Of a stretch of DNA of 64,000 nucleotides, positions 38,501-48,975 are shown one piece after another; positions within the stretch are counted from its first letter, which is position 1; each line of letters opens with the position of its first letter. The stretch is from Antedon bifida (Eukaryota; Echinodermata; Crinoidea; Comatulida; Antedonidae): the NCBI GenBank assembly GCA_963402885.1, contig OY727102.1, forward strand, positions 4,774,001-4,838,000, in the 5' to 3' direction. The position numbers and the translations under genes were made by a program. Below the pieces are notes generated by a model. It did not search any database. It was not told the origin of the DNA and saw only the letters and a program-made list of their open reading frames with translations.

Positions 38501-41500
38501 AAATAAATAAATGGGTTTTAAATGATAAAAACTCATTGTGGGTGGCGTAAAAATGTGATATTGACCAACAGGCTGATACTGATATACTTGTGCAGTCTCG
38601 TCTCGTTATTTGACATTCATTTTCCTTAAACACACAGAATGAATATGTATAATAAGCTCTATCACTGAATGATGATGATAAAACTAGGGCTTACATACTG
38701 TTGTATTTCCTAAATATGTAAATAAGCAGAAAAGCAAGCATCGAATTTGTAAATCCTATGCACGAATATTATTCGGAAAGGAAGAGAAGCGACATGATGC
38801 TAAACCTTAGGTTTTTAAAATTAGATGCAACGTGATAAAGCCTTCTGTATCTGTATGATTGCATCTTTTTCAAATCTTTGTTCTTAATTAAGGAACATTA
38901 GGAAAGATAATCGAAATATTGGAATTCCAAGAGCTGTTTTATCCATGGATCAACAATCCTATCAACACTATAGATGATTTCTATCAAAACGATTATACGA
39001 TTTAAAAAACCTTATAAACAAGTTGTCCAGTTTGAATTGATATAGAGATATATTTGAAATTGTCAGAAAGAATTTTAATATCCTGGATGATGCGTTTCTG
39101 AATTGCAATCTTTAGTTGAGATACTAATACCGAGGGTAGGTTACGGACAGCAATCAGTTACCTTAAATATTAATACGTAAAAACACTGAAAATTCACAGC
39201 CAAAGAACTAAATTAACCACGGTTATTGTGCAAGACGTTTCAGTGACAATTCCTGCCCACAGTCAGAGCTGTACTGTTCTCATAAGATTATTAATAAGCC
39301 GATGATGGCCCTTTGATGTTAGTTAATTGCAGTAAAATGCTCCCTCGAGTGCCGCTAGCCTAAGCCATTCAGCTAGGAGGCTACACACTCAAGCCACGAA
39401 TTTTATCATCACTGTTGTAATTCTTCAATAACCTAGATTTGACAGCAAGGTCTCTTTTTGTGTGAATAGTTTTAAAATGATGATTATTATTTCTTTGAAG
39501 TAATTTGGTGTAAATTATTTCGTCTACCTCAGACGTGGCATCCATTATTATTTTTGTTCTAATTTTATTTATATCTTCTAAAATACCGTAGTAAATAAAA
39601 CCACTAAGTAACCCAGCATTGTTTATGGTTTTCCCAAACGTTGATGTAGTTATTGATTTATTTACCTTAAATTTAATAAAAATATTCAATACGATATTTA
39701 ATAATATAGTATTTCTTCTATAATAATTACCAGTAACCTACGTGTTTATCTAAACATTTAATAAAACAAATCATGCTATTGCGTATACTTTTACTGATTT
39801 GAATATATCTATTTCAGTTGTTTAAAGACTCAACAAATTCTAAGCTAAAAATCAAATAGATGTTTTAATTTTAAAGATTTTTTTCAGCTTTGAAATAGCT
39901 GTTTTATTAAACATTTCTTTTAACTTATTGCTAAACTATTTCATTATCATTAAACGTTTGTGGTCTCTCTTGTACAGTTTGTGTTAAATAAAGTTTACAA
40001 AAGATGTGTTATTTTCAGAATGGAAACGTAGAGGCAAACATTGGCAAATTAATGATGACTAGAGCCTATATATTTATCAGAGAAGAATGAATTTTACCCT
40101 TTCCTAATATTGATATATTTTGAATGGGATTTGAAATGGGAACGGAAACGGTTTCAATAACAAAAAGCAACGATTTTTTGCTACAAATGATTTTTCAATA
40201 ATACGTGGAATAAGTTTTAGATTTAATGCTTTTGTTTTGAATAATGTGAAAGGATGTAGACTAAAAATGTCGTTAATTGTAAATTATTTACTATATTTAC
40301 TGGAAAAATAAAAAAGAACAACTTTTTACATTAATTTATCCATTTAGATATATTATTAGCTTTGTTATAATAATGTTTATTAGCAATAGTATAGTTGTAT
40401 CCCATAGTATTAATACCATTAATAAGTGATGTCGGCGAAAGGTATAATAGATATGTAATAGAATAAGTCGATGCATTTATGATGTAAATGTAATGCTTGG
40501 AGGCGAGTTTTGACGGTGAGGTTTTTGCTTGATAGCTTTCAATGATTCACATTCGAATAAACCTCTCGTCTGCATTTCTATTCATCTTGTCTCTGAATTA
40601 CTGTAAAAATAACATAGTATTATCTGATACGATAGTAGAGTACTATCGATACTGTTTTTTCTTTCATCGTGTTTTGCATGCAAATAACAATCCTGTAACC
40701 TTTAAACATAATGTTTGCTAAACATAACGTCATAGCATCTATTTAGCATCGTTTATTTGTAATAGAGAAGTTAACCCATACAATAGTAATGATTTAATCT
40801 ATTATTATTTAGTAAAGCGACGTTTAAGAATTTAAATCATGAATAATAGCAATCGTATATTCTTACGACAAAATCGATAAAAGTAGAAAAAATGTTAACT
40901 AATTTCTAGAGATATGTAAGTTATTAAGTATCATTATATATAATAAAAGTATTCATGTGATGAATTGTATAATCAATATAGGCAAAGGAAAACATAAAGT
41001 AATTAAATAAATCCTAAAGATATTAAAAAAATAATAATCACAGTAGGCTATATATTTAAATTCTACTGTAAAACGATTAAAAAAAAAGTAGATCTACAAA
41101 CAGGTTGTGCATGTTCCTGTGTCAAAATATTAATAATAATCAATAAAAATGATTCACAAATAAATAATGATAATTTAAATTTATAACAAAAATAAATAAA
41201 AATCGTCAAATCGCCATAAATATAATAATTTCCATTCCAGTAATATTGAAGCATAATTTGTATTTTGAATTTCGACTTATAGTAACATTTATTGATTGTT
41301 AAATTTTAAAATTGTCGTGCAATTATCATAGTGCGTTTTCAAAATGTTTTGTGAATTTGGCAACAAAAATATTACATTTATAATGTAATCTGATATAATA
41401 GATTATTAAATAATACATCATTATTATTGACTTACGGATGTACGTATGCAGAAGCTATTTGATCATCAAATTATGTTATATGTACGTTTGATTGCTTCTG

Positions 41501-42921
41501 TACGTCTTTTCTATTTAATTTCATTAATTTATTATTTACAAACAAAATGTTATCTACTCTTTATTTCAGATATATAAACAAATTAACTATGTAGACGCCA
41601 TTAAAATAAGCAAAACAAAATTATTACAGTACTTACAAGATACCGTAAGCTTAATATATAAAAGTATCAAATATTATTTAAATATACAATTTAAAATTAC
41701 GAGTCATTTTAATATATTATTTTGTATTACTTTGTTGATGTATTGAGATGAGTGGGCATTTGTAGGAAGAATGGAAGTTTTACTCATAGCCTTCTAAGTT
41801 GAACCCTACTAATGATAAACATTCTATCACAGCGATAAATGGACTATAGTACCGCACAAACAAAAACACATTATTATATGTCTAAAATTTCCGAGAAAAT
41901 CATAACATTATTAAAACTGGGAGCCATTTCTATTATATCATAGTATTTCGATTGTATCTAATCGTGTTACAAAGAAGTTCAAATTTAAAATGCATAATTA
42001 AATAAGTTTTAGTAAGTTTCAGTAATAATAATCACAATTTAAGAATATTAGGCCTAAAGTGTTTCATTATAATAATAATGTTTAATATCTTTATCCTGAA
42101 AAAATTCCCATGTTTAACCTTATTAAATCAATTACACAATAGTTAAATTATATTCAAATACAAATGGAAGTTTAATTAATTGAACTTGTAGGCCTACTTT
42201 GTGGAATCTTATTTTCGGATTAGTAAGAAATTCGTTAGCTCGTTTATACAAATTATTTTAAATTTTGAAATTATATTTATATAAATAATAATGAAGAGAA
42301 GATACCGATATAAACGTATGTAAACATAATCTAAGAAAGTCACAAAATCATAGTATTTTAGTTGAACATAATTAACAACGGTATGTTTATAATAGAAAAC
42401 TTACGTTTACTGAACAAGACCCAAAACGATTCACATTCTATCTAAATCCGTTTCTATTTGTCCGTGTTTTATTTACAATATAAAACAAAAGCTCAAAATG
42501 TTAAATATTGATAAAATAGATATTTTCTGCGAAGACTACAGACGTCTATGGAGTATAAACACGAAGTGACAAACTTTGAACGTTGTTAGTATCTTAATCA
42601 GTGTGCCTTCCAAATACAGCCGCTCGCCTAATCAGCTTTCTAGTGAAAGTTAACTGCAATAATTGCCCTAACTCGATTTATCGAATCTAATTTGTTAAGG
42701 CATATTCCACCGAGAGATAAAGATTGAAAGTAAATTAGATGACAGCAATAGCAATATAATTACCCTGGTTGTGGGAAGATGTGAAAAAAAGAGGAAATAT
42801 TTTAGGTTTGCTTACCTGTGTTATGTAGCGTTGCTGAGCCGAGTAACTTATCGCTTGTTTCGCTCATGACAGATAATATACCCTCATGCGGGGATAGGTG
42901 TAGATCGCCCATGTCGTCCAT
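29895..42921 (-). CDS. otp: Orthopedia homeobox transcription factor, three coding exons (300 aa)
   Basis: A nuclear sequence-specific transcription factor of the paired-like class. Otp specifies neuroendocrine neurons in vertebrates and also has skeletogenic or ectodermal roles in sea urchin larvae. Coding is join(42816..42921, 37957..38210, 29895..30437) on the minus strand; phases 1 and 0 join without a frame break. The homeodomain spans residues 75-134, from [16 protein letters not shown] through [14 protein letters not shown], with Gln50 (Q124) and Asn51 (N125). The residues TTNVFR after it are typical of Otp. The OAR motif, [16 protein letters not shown], is at 275-290, followed by a ten-residue tail different from the vertebrate SMSFT-type end. 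The second intron falls between homeodomain residues 46 and 47, the usual position in paired-like genes. The start is the first ATG after an in-frame upstream stop. All key residues are intact. Confidence 0.96.
31045..31110 (+). repeat. tRNA-derived SINE remnant
   Basis: TAGTCTAGTGG fits the pol III A-box consensus. About 36 bases later, GGGAGAATAAACCC sits where a T-arm (GGGTTCGAATCCC) would be, followed by GCCTGGC. The B box is too degraded for a working tRNA, and no acceptor stem pairs. It is best read as an old tRNA-derived SINE or tRNA pseudogene in Otp intron 2. Confidence 0.4.
32820..32990. repeat. Dispersed repeat, copy 2
   Basis: Contains CACATGTGATAC, ATGATACAGGCACC and CTGTATTACTGAATTTCCCT. 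The pair CTGTATCAT and ATGATACAG forms a small inverted repeat inside it. It lies in Otp intron 2. Confidence 0.45.
35523..35558. repeat. (ATC)n microsatellite
   Basis: About twelve uninterrupted ATC units, preceded by degenerate TCATTATCATTA sequence, in Otp intron 2. Confidence 0.95.
35580..35725. repeat. Dispersed repeat, copy 3
   Basis: Contains CACATGTGCCTGG, ATGATACAGGCATC and ACTGTTTCACAGAATTTACC, matching copy 2 in the same order. It lies in Otp intron 2, directly after the ATC microsatellite. Confidence 0.45.
36010..36360. promoter_or_regulatory. Candidate intronic enhancer island in Otp intron 2
   Basis: A stretch of about 350 bp with clearly lower AT content, between AT-rich blocks. 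It contains the palindrome GGCACACGTGCC (E-box CACGTG) near 36161-36174 and several short GC-containing words. There is no open frame with protein character. The position inside a developmental homeobox intron makes a cis-regulatory role plausible, but this is inference. Confidence 0.35.
37957..38210 (-). CDS. otp: Otp exon 2: linker and homeodomain residues 1-46
   Basis: Starts after TTTCTAG with GC completing the split Gly codon. It encodes a Ser/Thr/Asp-rich linker (36-74) and then the homeodomain N-terminal arm, helix 1, helix 2 and the first part of helix 3, ending LTESRVQ before CAG|GTACGT. The match to Otp homeodomains in this stretch ([20 protein letters not shown]) is what identifies the gene. 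Confidence 0.95.
38211..42815 (-). other. Otp intron 1 (4.6 kb)
   Basis: GT-AG intron, phase 1. Strongly AT-rich throughout; I saw no repeat family, RNA gene or exon inside. A few AGGCCTA motifs occur (near 42050 and 42190). Confidence 0.85.
42816..42921 (-). CDS. otp: Otp exon 1
   Basis: Encodes 35 residues beginning [14 protein letters not shown] and ending LHNT, plus the first base of a Gly codon, before a CACAG|GTAAG donor. The upstream frame closes at a TGA without another ATG, which fixes the start. This short acidic leader has none of the long N-terminal region of vertebrate OTP. Confidence 0.88.
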
Positions 42922-43075
42922 GTCTATCTTTACTGATTTAGTAAAAATTAAGAAGAATGCGTAAAGGTTTCAAACTCGACTTCTTTATAAAGCAAACACA
43001 TTGAGATTTTCCTGTTGACTCGCTACGTCAGTCACGGTTATTACACGCGCGACGAACCAATCGCAAAGCATCGTA
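42922..43075 (-). promoter_or_regulatory. Putative Otp core promoter and 5' UTR
   Basis: On the minus strand a TATA-like TTTATAAAG lies at 42984-42992, about 65 bases before the ATG, which would place transcription start near 42,955. A CCAAT box (ATTGG on the minus strand) lies at 43057-43061, and a CRE-like TGACGTAG lies near 43022-43030. The stretch is clearly less AT-rich than the flanks and contains several CG dinucleotides. No transcript evidence is available. Confidence 0.5.
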
Positions 43076-45152
43076 AAATAAAATGTTTAGTTCTCCTTAA
43101 AGACACGCCTCCTAGAGCAAGCAATGCACAGTTTTCCTTTATCTCTCCCCCTGCCTGTGTACCTATTGTTCGAATGTAATAATGATACAATAGGGAGATT
43201 TAATTGATGAACATGCTCTTAATTTAAAATTAAAATTTCCCGTGAGAACGGACTCTAGGGAATGTTCTAAAAATTAATAGAAGTAAGTTACCAATGGACC
43301 TGTTGAGATAATATAAACACATATATTATGTATTTAAGTTAAGTTATCTAATGGTTTGTTACATAATTGGCAGTAATTAATTTTTGCAATTAGGCCTAGA
43401 TAAAATGCTAATCTGGCTGACTATATGTTATAAGAACATGTAAATCAAGTTTAATTAAAACAATTCCCACGATTTTTTAAATGATAATTGGCCTACTATC
43501 TTTCAAGTTATTTTAAAAATTATTAAATACAAAACGTACATAAGAAAAAGCAATTTCATAATTTCTTTTATCCTTAAAAAAAACCCCAAAATCATGTTTA
43601 ATTGTAATGATATTATTCTTATATTTAGTGTAATTAACTAGTAAGATGATAAATAGGAAATATAATAGATAATATATTCAATATTATGCAGATTAACGAA
43701 TTAATTGACTATTCTGTACAATTAAGTTAAGCAAAACATCTTCAAATCCTACTTAACTTCTTAACCAGTAAGTTTGTTGTAACAGGGAAAGATGAATCAG
43801 TGAAAACACAAAAACATATACCGGTACACAATATACGCATAAAAACGGCAAATTAATATAAAAAGACAAAAATAAGAACCATCGGGAACACGATATTAAA
43901 CATTTTCACAAAAAAAAGGAAGGAAGGAAGGAAGGAAAAAAAGTAGAAAAATAGTAGGTAAATATTGAATAAATATGTTTTTAATTGTTTTCAAACAGTT
44001 TAATATCATCTTTCTTCATAGTTTACTTAATGACTACCGTATTATATTCTAATACTCTATATTATTAGTTTTGAAGACATGGAATGGCGAACTATACGGT
44101 ATATCACTTTGAAAACAGAATATCATCCTCTTTTCGTGTATTTTTTTCTATCTATCGTTTTTTAAAAGGTATTTAAAATAGATACGATATAATTGTATAA
44201 TGTTGCAACAAATAAAAAGTAAACTGTCCTAATTTAGGTAAAATAATTCATGAATAAATTACAGACAATATAAAGAATTTGTTTCATAGGTGGCAAAAAT
44301 GGATAAATTAGAATTTTAAAACGGAACATACATTGATCCACAATTAAAAGTAGGAGGAGGATACCACTAAATTCTATTTTTTTAAACATTTTATATAATG
44401 TTTATTTTTTTTCACACGAATGCATATTTATTGTGTAACATACATAATTCAGCAGGAGTATCGACACACTATTTTCTGTATTAACATGAATTATAGACTT
44501 GTATCTAAATAACTTGCAATAGTCCGTTAAGATTTATCTAATGACAATCGGACAAATCCATCAAACTACTATACGGGATCGGAATATACTGTATATATAT
44601 ATTGTTATTTTATTTAGGCCCAATGCCAAGGATAGCGAATGTTTATTCAAATATAAGGAGGAAGCACACACAACAAATTTCTTTTAAAGTTGTACTGTAA
44701 AATTAATTAAAAAGATAAAATATATTAATTCACACTATAGGATAGTGGTATTAAAAAAAAAACTTTTCATGGACCGTTACGGTAATGTTTTTTTAAATAT
44801 TATGATTATACAATTTCTAGACGGATTAGGTCCTACGTTATTATACGCCTTTGTACTTAAAATGGATTACAATCATCCGTTAACCTAAAACCAAAGAAAG
44901 AATGAACACAAGAACTAGCTTTAGAATCATTTGTTCTCAAAATGAACTTTAATTAAGTTGCGCACTAATTAAGCATATCGAAGTCAACAGATATTCACAC
45001 GTGATGAACAAAGTAACCTTGGAAACCAAATCGGAAATAATAAGCAATGATATGGTTGATTGCATGTGTCTATTGAACAAGGTGTTTACAACTAACGGGC
45101 TATAATCGATACCAACTTACTGTTTACCCGTCGTATTCTGGGGTAATAATGT
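43076..45152. other. Otp upstream region, gene-free
   Basis: AT-rich with no exon or RNA gene seen. It has an (AAGG)n microsatellite at 43916-43937 and a TATATATATAT tract near 44590. Confidence 0.4.
43916..43937. repeat. (AAGG)n microsatellite
   Basis: Five successive AAGG units flanked by A-runs, 1 kb upstream of the Otp ATG. Confidence 0.9.
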
Positions 45153-45216
45153 TCAGCGCATTGAGAGCTTGCTTATATGCGCTATATAAGAATGAACTAT
45201 TATTATTATTATTATT
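45153..45216 (+). mobile_element. Non-LTR retrotransposon 3' tail remnant
   Basis: CAGCGCATTGAGAGCTTGC, then TGCGCTATATAAGAATGAA, then (TTA)n at 45199-45216. The GCGCTATA(T/C)AAG motif plus a trinucleotide tail matches the end of the retrotransposon at 11090-11160, so it is probably a short 3' fragment of the same broad CR1/L2-like group. Confidence 0.6.
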
Positions 45217-47040
45217 CAAAGTTATTAAGCCGATTTCCTTGATTTATTCGTGGAGTTATTAAATTCAAATGATACACAGGAGAATATTGGCAATTGCTGA
45301 TAAAGACTCTCAATATTGCTACAACTAATCAATAAACCTGTTAATAGAAAGAATAGTGTGTTAATGAAAATAAAGGCATTAATATAATGCAAATACATTT
45401 AATTAGAAAACCTATTGCAGATGTACGCAGATTAATGAAACATAGTTTGATCGGGATTTCGTTTTCAATCGACCGGTTCTTTTTATCCTGTTTAAAATTC
45501 GATACATTTGTATTGTTTAATTACTAACTTGAATTCAAAGAGATAATTTTTGTTTTAATTAATGTTATAATATATTAATATTTCAACTATTTAAACCCTA
45601 AAATGCTAATAAAAGTCAAGAACAATACAGCTAATCAATTAATGTCAATCTGAAAACAAAAAATGAAATTAGAAGCATTATGCTATATGTTTTATAACTC
45701 ATTAATTATAGGCATAAACTTTGCGTAGAACACAAGAACAGTATAGAACAGTAGTTAATTTATAAACATTCATTTTACAAAAAAATATTTGTAAAGGTCA
45801 TGTAACGATGCCCAAATTCTCTTGATGAATGCTATAATAGTTATACTGTATTAGATGTTGATTGACTTTTTTTCGTTCAATAAACGTTTTTCCGAAGCAT
45901 GTATTCATTGAAAGTGAGATTATAGTGTGTTACACAACATTCTTTCTGAATTTTAAAAGACAATCTCTTAATTATATATATTTAAATTGAAACAGTTAAA
46001 TACTGTATCATTAAAAGAATATCAAACTGCACATACAAGTACATATAGATATATCACATCAAGTAAGTATATTAAATGTATGTATTTCAAGTTCCCAATC
46101 TGCTTTTTCCAATGAGAATATTTGGCAGTTTTCCTTATTATAGGCAGCATGAAACATACACGTTAAATTTGTAGGCTACTGTTTATTAATATACTATAAA
46201 TAGTTTAAATCATAAGTCACAGGTAGTCAGGTACCATAATTGTATTTTTCACAGGGATGGTGACGATGGACTGGTTATGTGCAGCATGTTATCAAATATC
46301 ATTGTTTTACTTGTCTGTTTCTTTCTTAGTGGGATGTGAATGTATGTCAGAACATATTTATATTTATTAAGACATTTAAAAATAGAAACTATGAAGAAAA
46401 TTAAATAAGAATAGTAATACAGTGAGCTACTCCAATACTATAAAATCAAAAGATTTCCTCTTATCTCAAATATGAGATATATACATGGGAGTATACTTTA
46501 TTTTATTAATTACTTAATAATTAAGTTATTTAGTATGTGACTTGAAAAGTAAACAAATTGTAAAAATACCAAAGCTTTTTTGAAAAATGAAAAAAATATA
46601 TATATAAAAATGAATAGCAATACTTAATGTCGAAGAGGGCAGTATTCAAAATAATTTTTCGCTAAGATAACAATAATGGGTAATTAGCTTGTTAAAACCT
46701 TTCTAATTGTTCAAAGCTCGTTTATGTCTTTCTATTTTTATATCGTTTTGACTTTAATTTGCAATGTGTTATGTATGGTAGTTACTACAAGAAATAAATA
46801 AATAAAAAAGAGGAAAAGTAAAAAGTAAAAAAGCTTTTTGTAAACTGTTCACGTCTCATTGATGTTGAGTTGCTCAAAACTGTGACTTGAACTTGTCTTC
46901 ACAGTTTACACGCCGGGCAGTCTTTCATAAAATCATCTCATAGATTGTATGGTTATAGGCCTACTTATCCTCTGTTTATACACTATACCTGATAACATTG
47001 TTTAACAATTTTCAAATACTGAATTACTTTCACAAAACTG
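45217..47040. other. Gene-free AT-rich stretch
   Basis: Nothing recognised on either strand beyond simple AT-rich sequence and one AGGCCTA near 46958. Confidence 0.4.
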
Positions 47041-47044
47041 AACG

Positions 47045-47340
47045 TTGATTTCAAACGACTTACTTATGTTCGTGGCAATATTTATAACAGAAGGATCGGT
47101 CTCAATATTGCACTCCTGTGAGTCATTGAGGACCGCAATATGGAGTCGTTCTCCGGGTCATTCATTAGTGTTTGATGATTCTATGCTTTTATTTGCATTT
47201 ACATGCTGCCGAATTGGCATCACTTTGCTATTAATATGGAAAACATACACTTGAATGCCAAATATTTTGCACCAAAGCTAACGCCTGATTGGCTGAGAAA
47301 AAGATCCCTGTCAGGGCCTAAGATAACAGTTTTTAAATGA
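47045..47340. promoter_or_regulatory. Candidate distal enhancer island 4.2 kb upstream of Otp
   Basis: About 300 bp of lower AT content. It contains a perfect octamer ATTTGCAT (47191-47198, POU-type site), two CAATAT-containing segments beside GAGGACCG and GATCGGTC, and GCCTGATTGGCTGAG near 47282 (inverted CCAAT). A 69-codon open frame crosses it but does not look conserved. The function is inferred from composition and motifs only. Confidence 0.3.
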
Positions 47341-48670
47341 AGAAAAATGTGCGACATTAATAAAGAATAATATGAGATTTGTGCATCGTTGAGAACAGTT
47401 CTCCGACTTGGTTCGTTTACGTCAGTTGTGTGAATTATAAACCACGAAGGTCAATTAAATGGAAAACAATGAAGTAAAACATCAGTTTTTAAAAAGTTTT
47501 CGTATTTAAATTCGTGAACTGCAAAACTAAGCACAGTTTAAAGAAAAAATGGTGCGAAAACAGTACCAGTTTATTTAACATCAATAATATCATTTTTAAT
47601 CTGATTATTTTGCCATACAATAAACCAATCTTTTTCTCTCTTTTGTGGGGATTTCACCCACTTTTATTTCTTGCATATTAATTTTATATAATAAATCTAT
47701 ATTTTATCATTATATTTTTATTCTTCGTAATACTCTACAATATTCATAAAGGTGTATATAACTTTTTCTTATGCATATATTATGACAATACAATAATAAT
47801 AATTATAAAATAATTACAGTATTTATATTTTCATAATCATTATAGGTATTTAAACTCATTTCTCACCTATAACTTAGACATAATATTATATAAATATTAA
47901 ATAAACCAATCATATTGAACAATACAGTTAATAATTAAGAAATTATTTTTCTTCACAATTTCGAAGTATTATCTACATAGTGTGTTAGGTTAGATGTCAT
48001 CAAAACTGTTTGTGAATACAACAATTGCTCCTAGTACCATCCCTATGTCTTTTATTAGTGTTTGCAACAAAGGGGATGAAACACCACTGTCGGTAACCTC
48101 ATCAATAGCAATTACAACATTTATATTTCTATAATATTCTATTTATTCGATATATTTGATCGTTTAAATTGTATACAATAGCTAACATATATTATTGAAT
48201 TATAGGGTTAATTGACTACCATTTTGCCTATAATACTAGGCCTATAATTTGTTATTTATATTTAGTACAATATAAATTATTATCAATATCATTGTATCAT
48301 ATTGTAAGTTCAATTTAAATTAATTATCATTGAATATTCACCCCAATAGACTGTCTAATATCTGAGGGAAATCGCCTTAATATAAGTAATTCGAATTATC
48401 TATCTAATTGTTCATATTGGTAAGTTATCAGTTATTTTGTATTATTTCACTAATAATTCAAATAACAATCAATATTATAATTGCATTCATTGCTGTTTCT
48501 TGCACTTCATGAAACAACAAGGAATGAACAAAATGAACTGAAATTGACAGCAATAAAGAAAGAATTTAAATCATTATGTATTGTCACTAGAACTAATCAA
48601 GTTGATATTGTTAAATCAGACTTATCTAAAGTTAATATATCTAATCAAGGCAGTTTGTTAAGAACATTAC
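47341..48670. other. Gene-free AT-rich stretch
   Basis: No gene, repeat family or RNA recognised. Confidence 0.4.
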
Positions 48671-48733
48671 GCGTAGTCTAGTGATGGGCTTTGTTTTGCC
48701 TTAAAATAAGCGTCTCCGGCGGCTTCGATTAAG
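48671..48733 (+). repeat. Degenerate tRNA-like or SINE remnant
   Basis: TAGTCTAGTGA resembles the A box (last base off). About 38 bases on, GGCTTCGATTA resembles the B box GGTTCGATTCC. The spacing suits a tRNA-derived promoter. There is no convincing acceptor stem. Confidence 0.35.
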
Positions 48734-48914
48734 CTTTTTTTTCTTCTATCGTATGATAAATAGTTGTATTGAAGAATTTCTTGTTATATTAACTGGATTT
48801 TTTGTTTGTTTACTGAATAATCATTGTTATATATTGTATATTATTATATAATTAATACATAATTGTATTGACAACATTACATTACTAATATATTCAATAT
48901 ATCAGTTATAATAC

Positions 48915-48975
48915 TGTACTACTAGCCTCAGCATAACAAACAGAAAATCCAAGTTCGAGTCCCGATCGACTTTCA
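48915..48975 (+). repeat. B-box-like tRNA remnant
   Basis: AAGTTCGAGTCCC (48951-48963) is one base from the pol III B box. A TAGCCTCAGCA about 28 bases upstream is a poor A box. No cloverleaf could be drawn. Confidence 0.25.

Noticed and set aside
39381-39689. 102-codon minus-strand open frame in Otp intron 1
   Set aside because: No recognisable domain; intronic AT-rich sequence.
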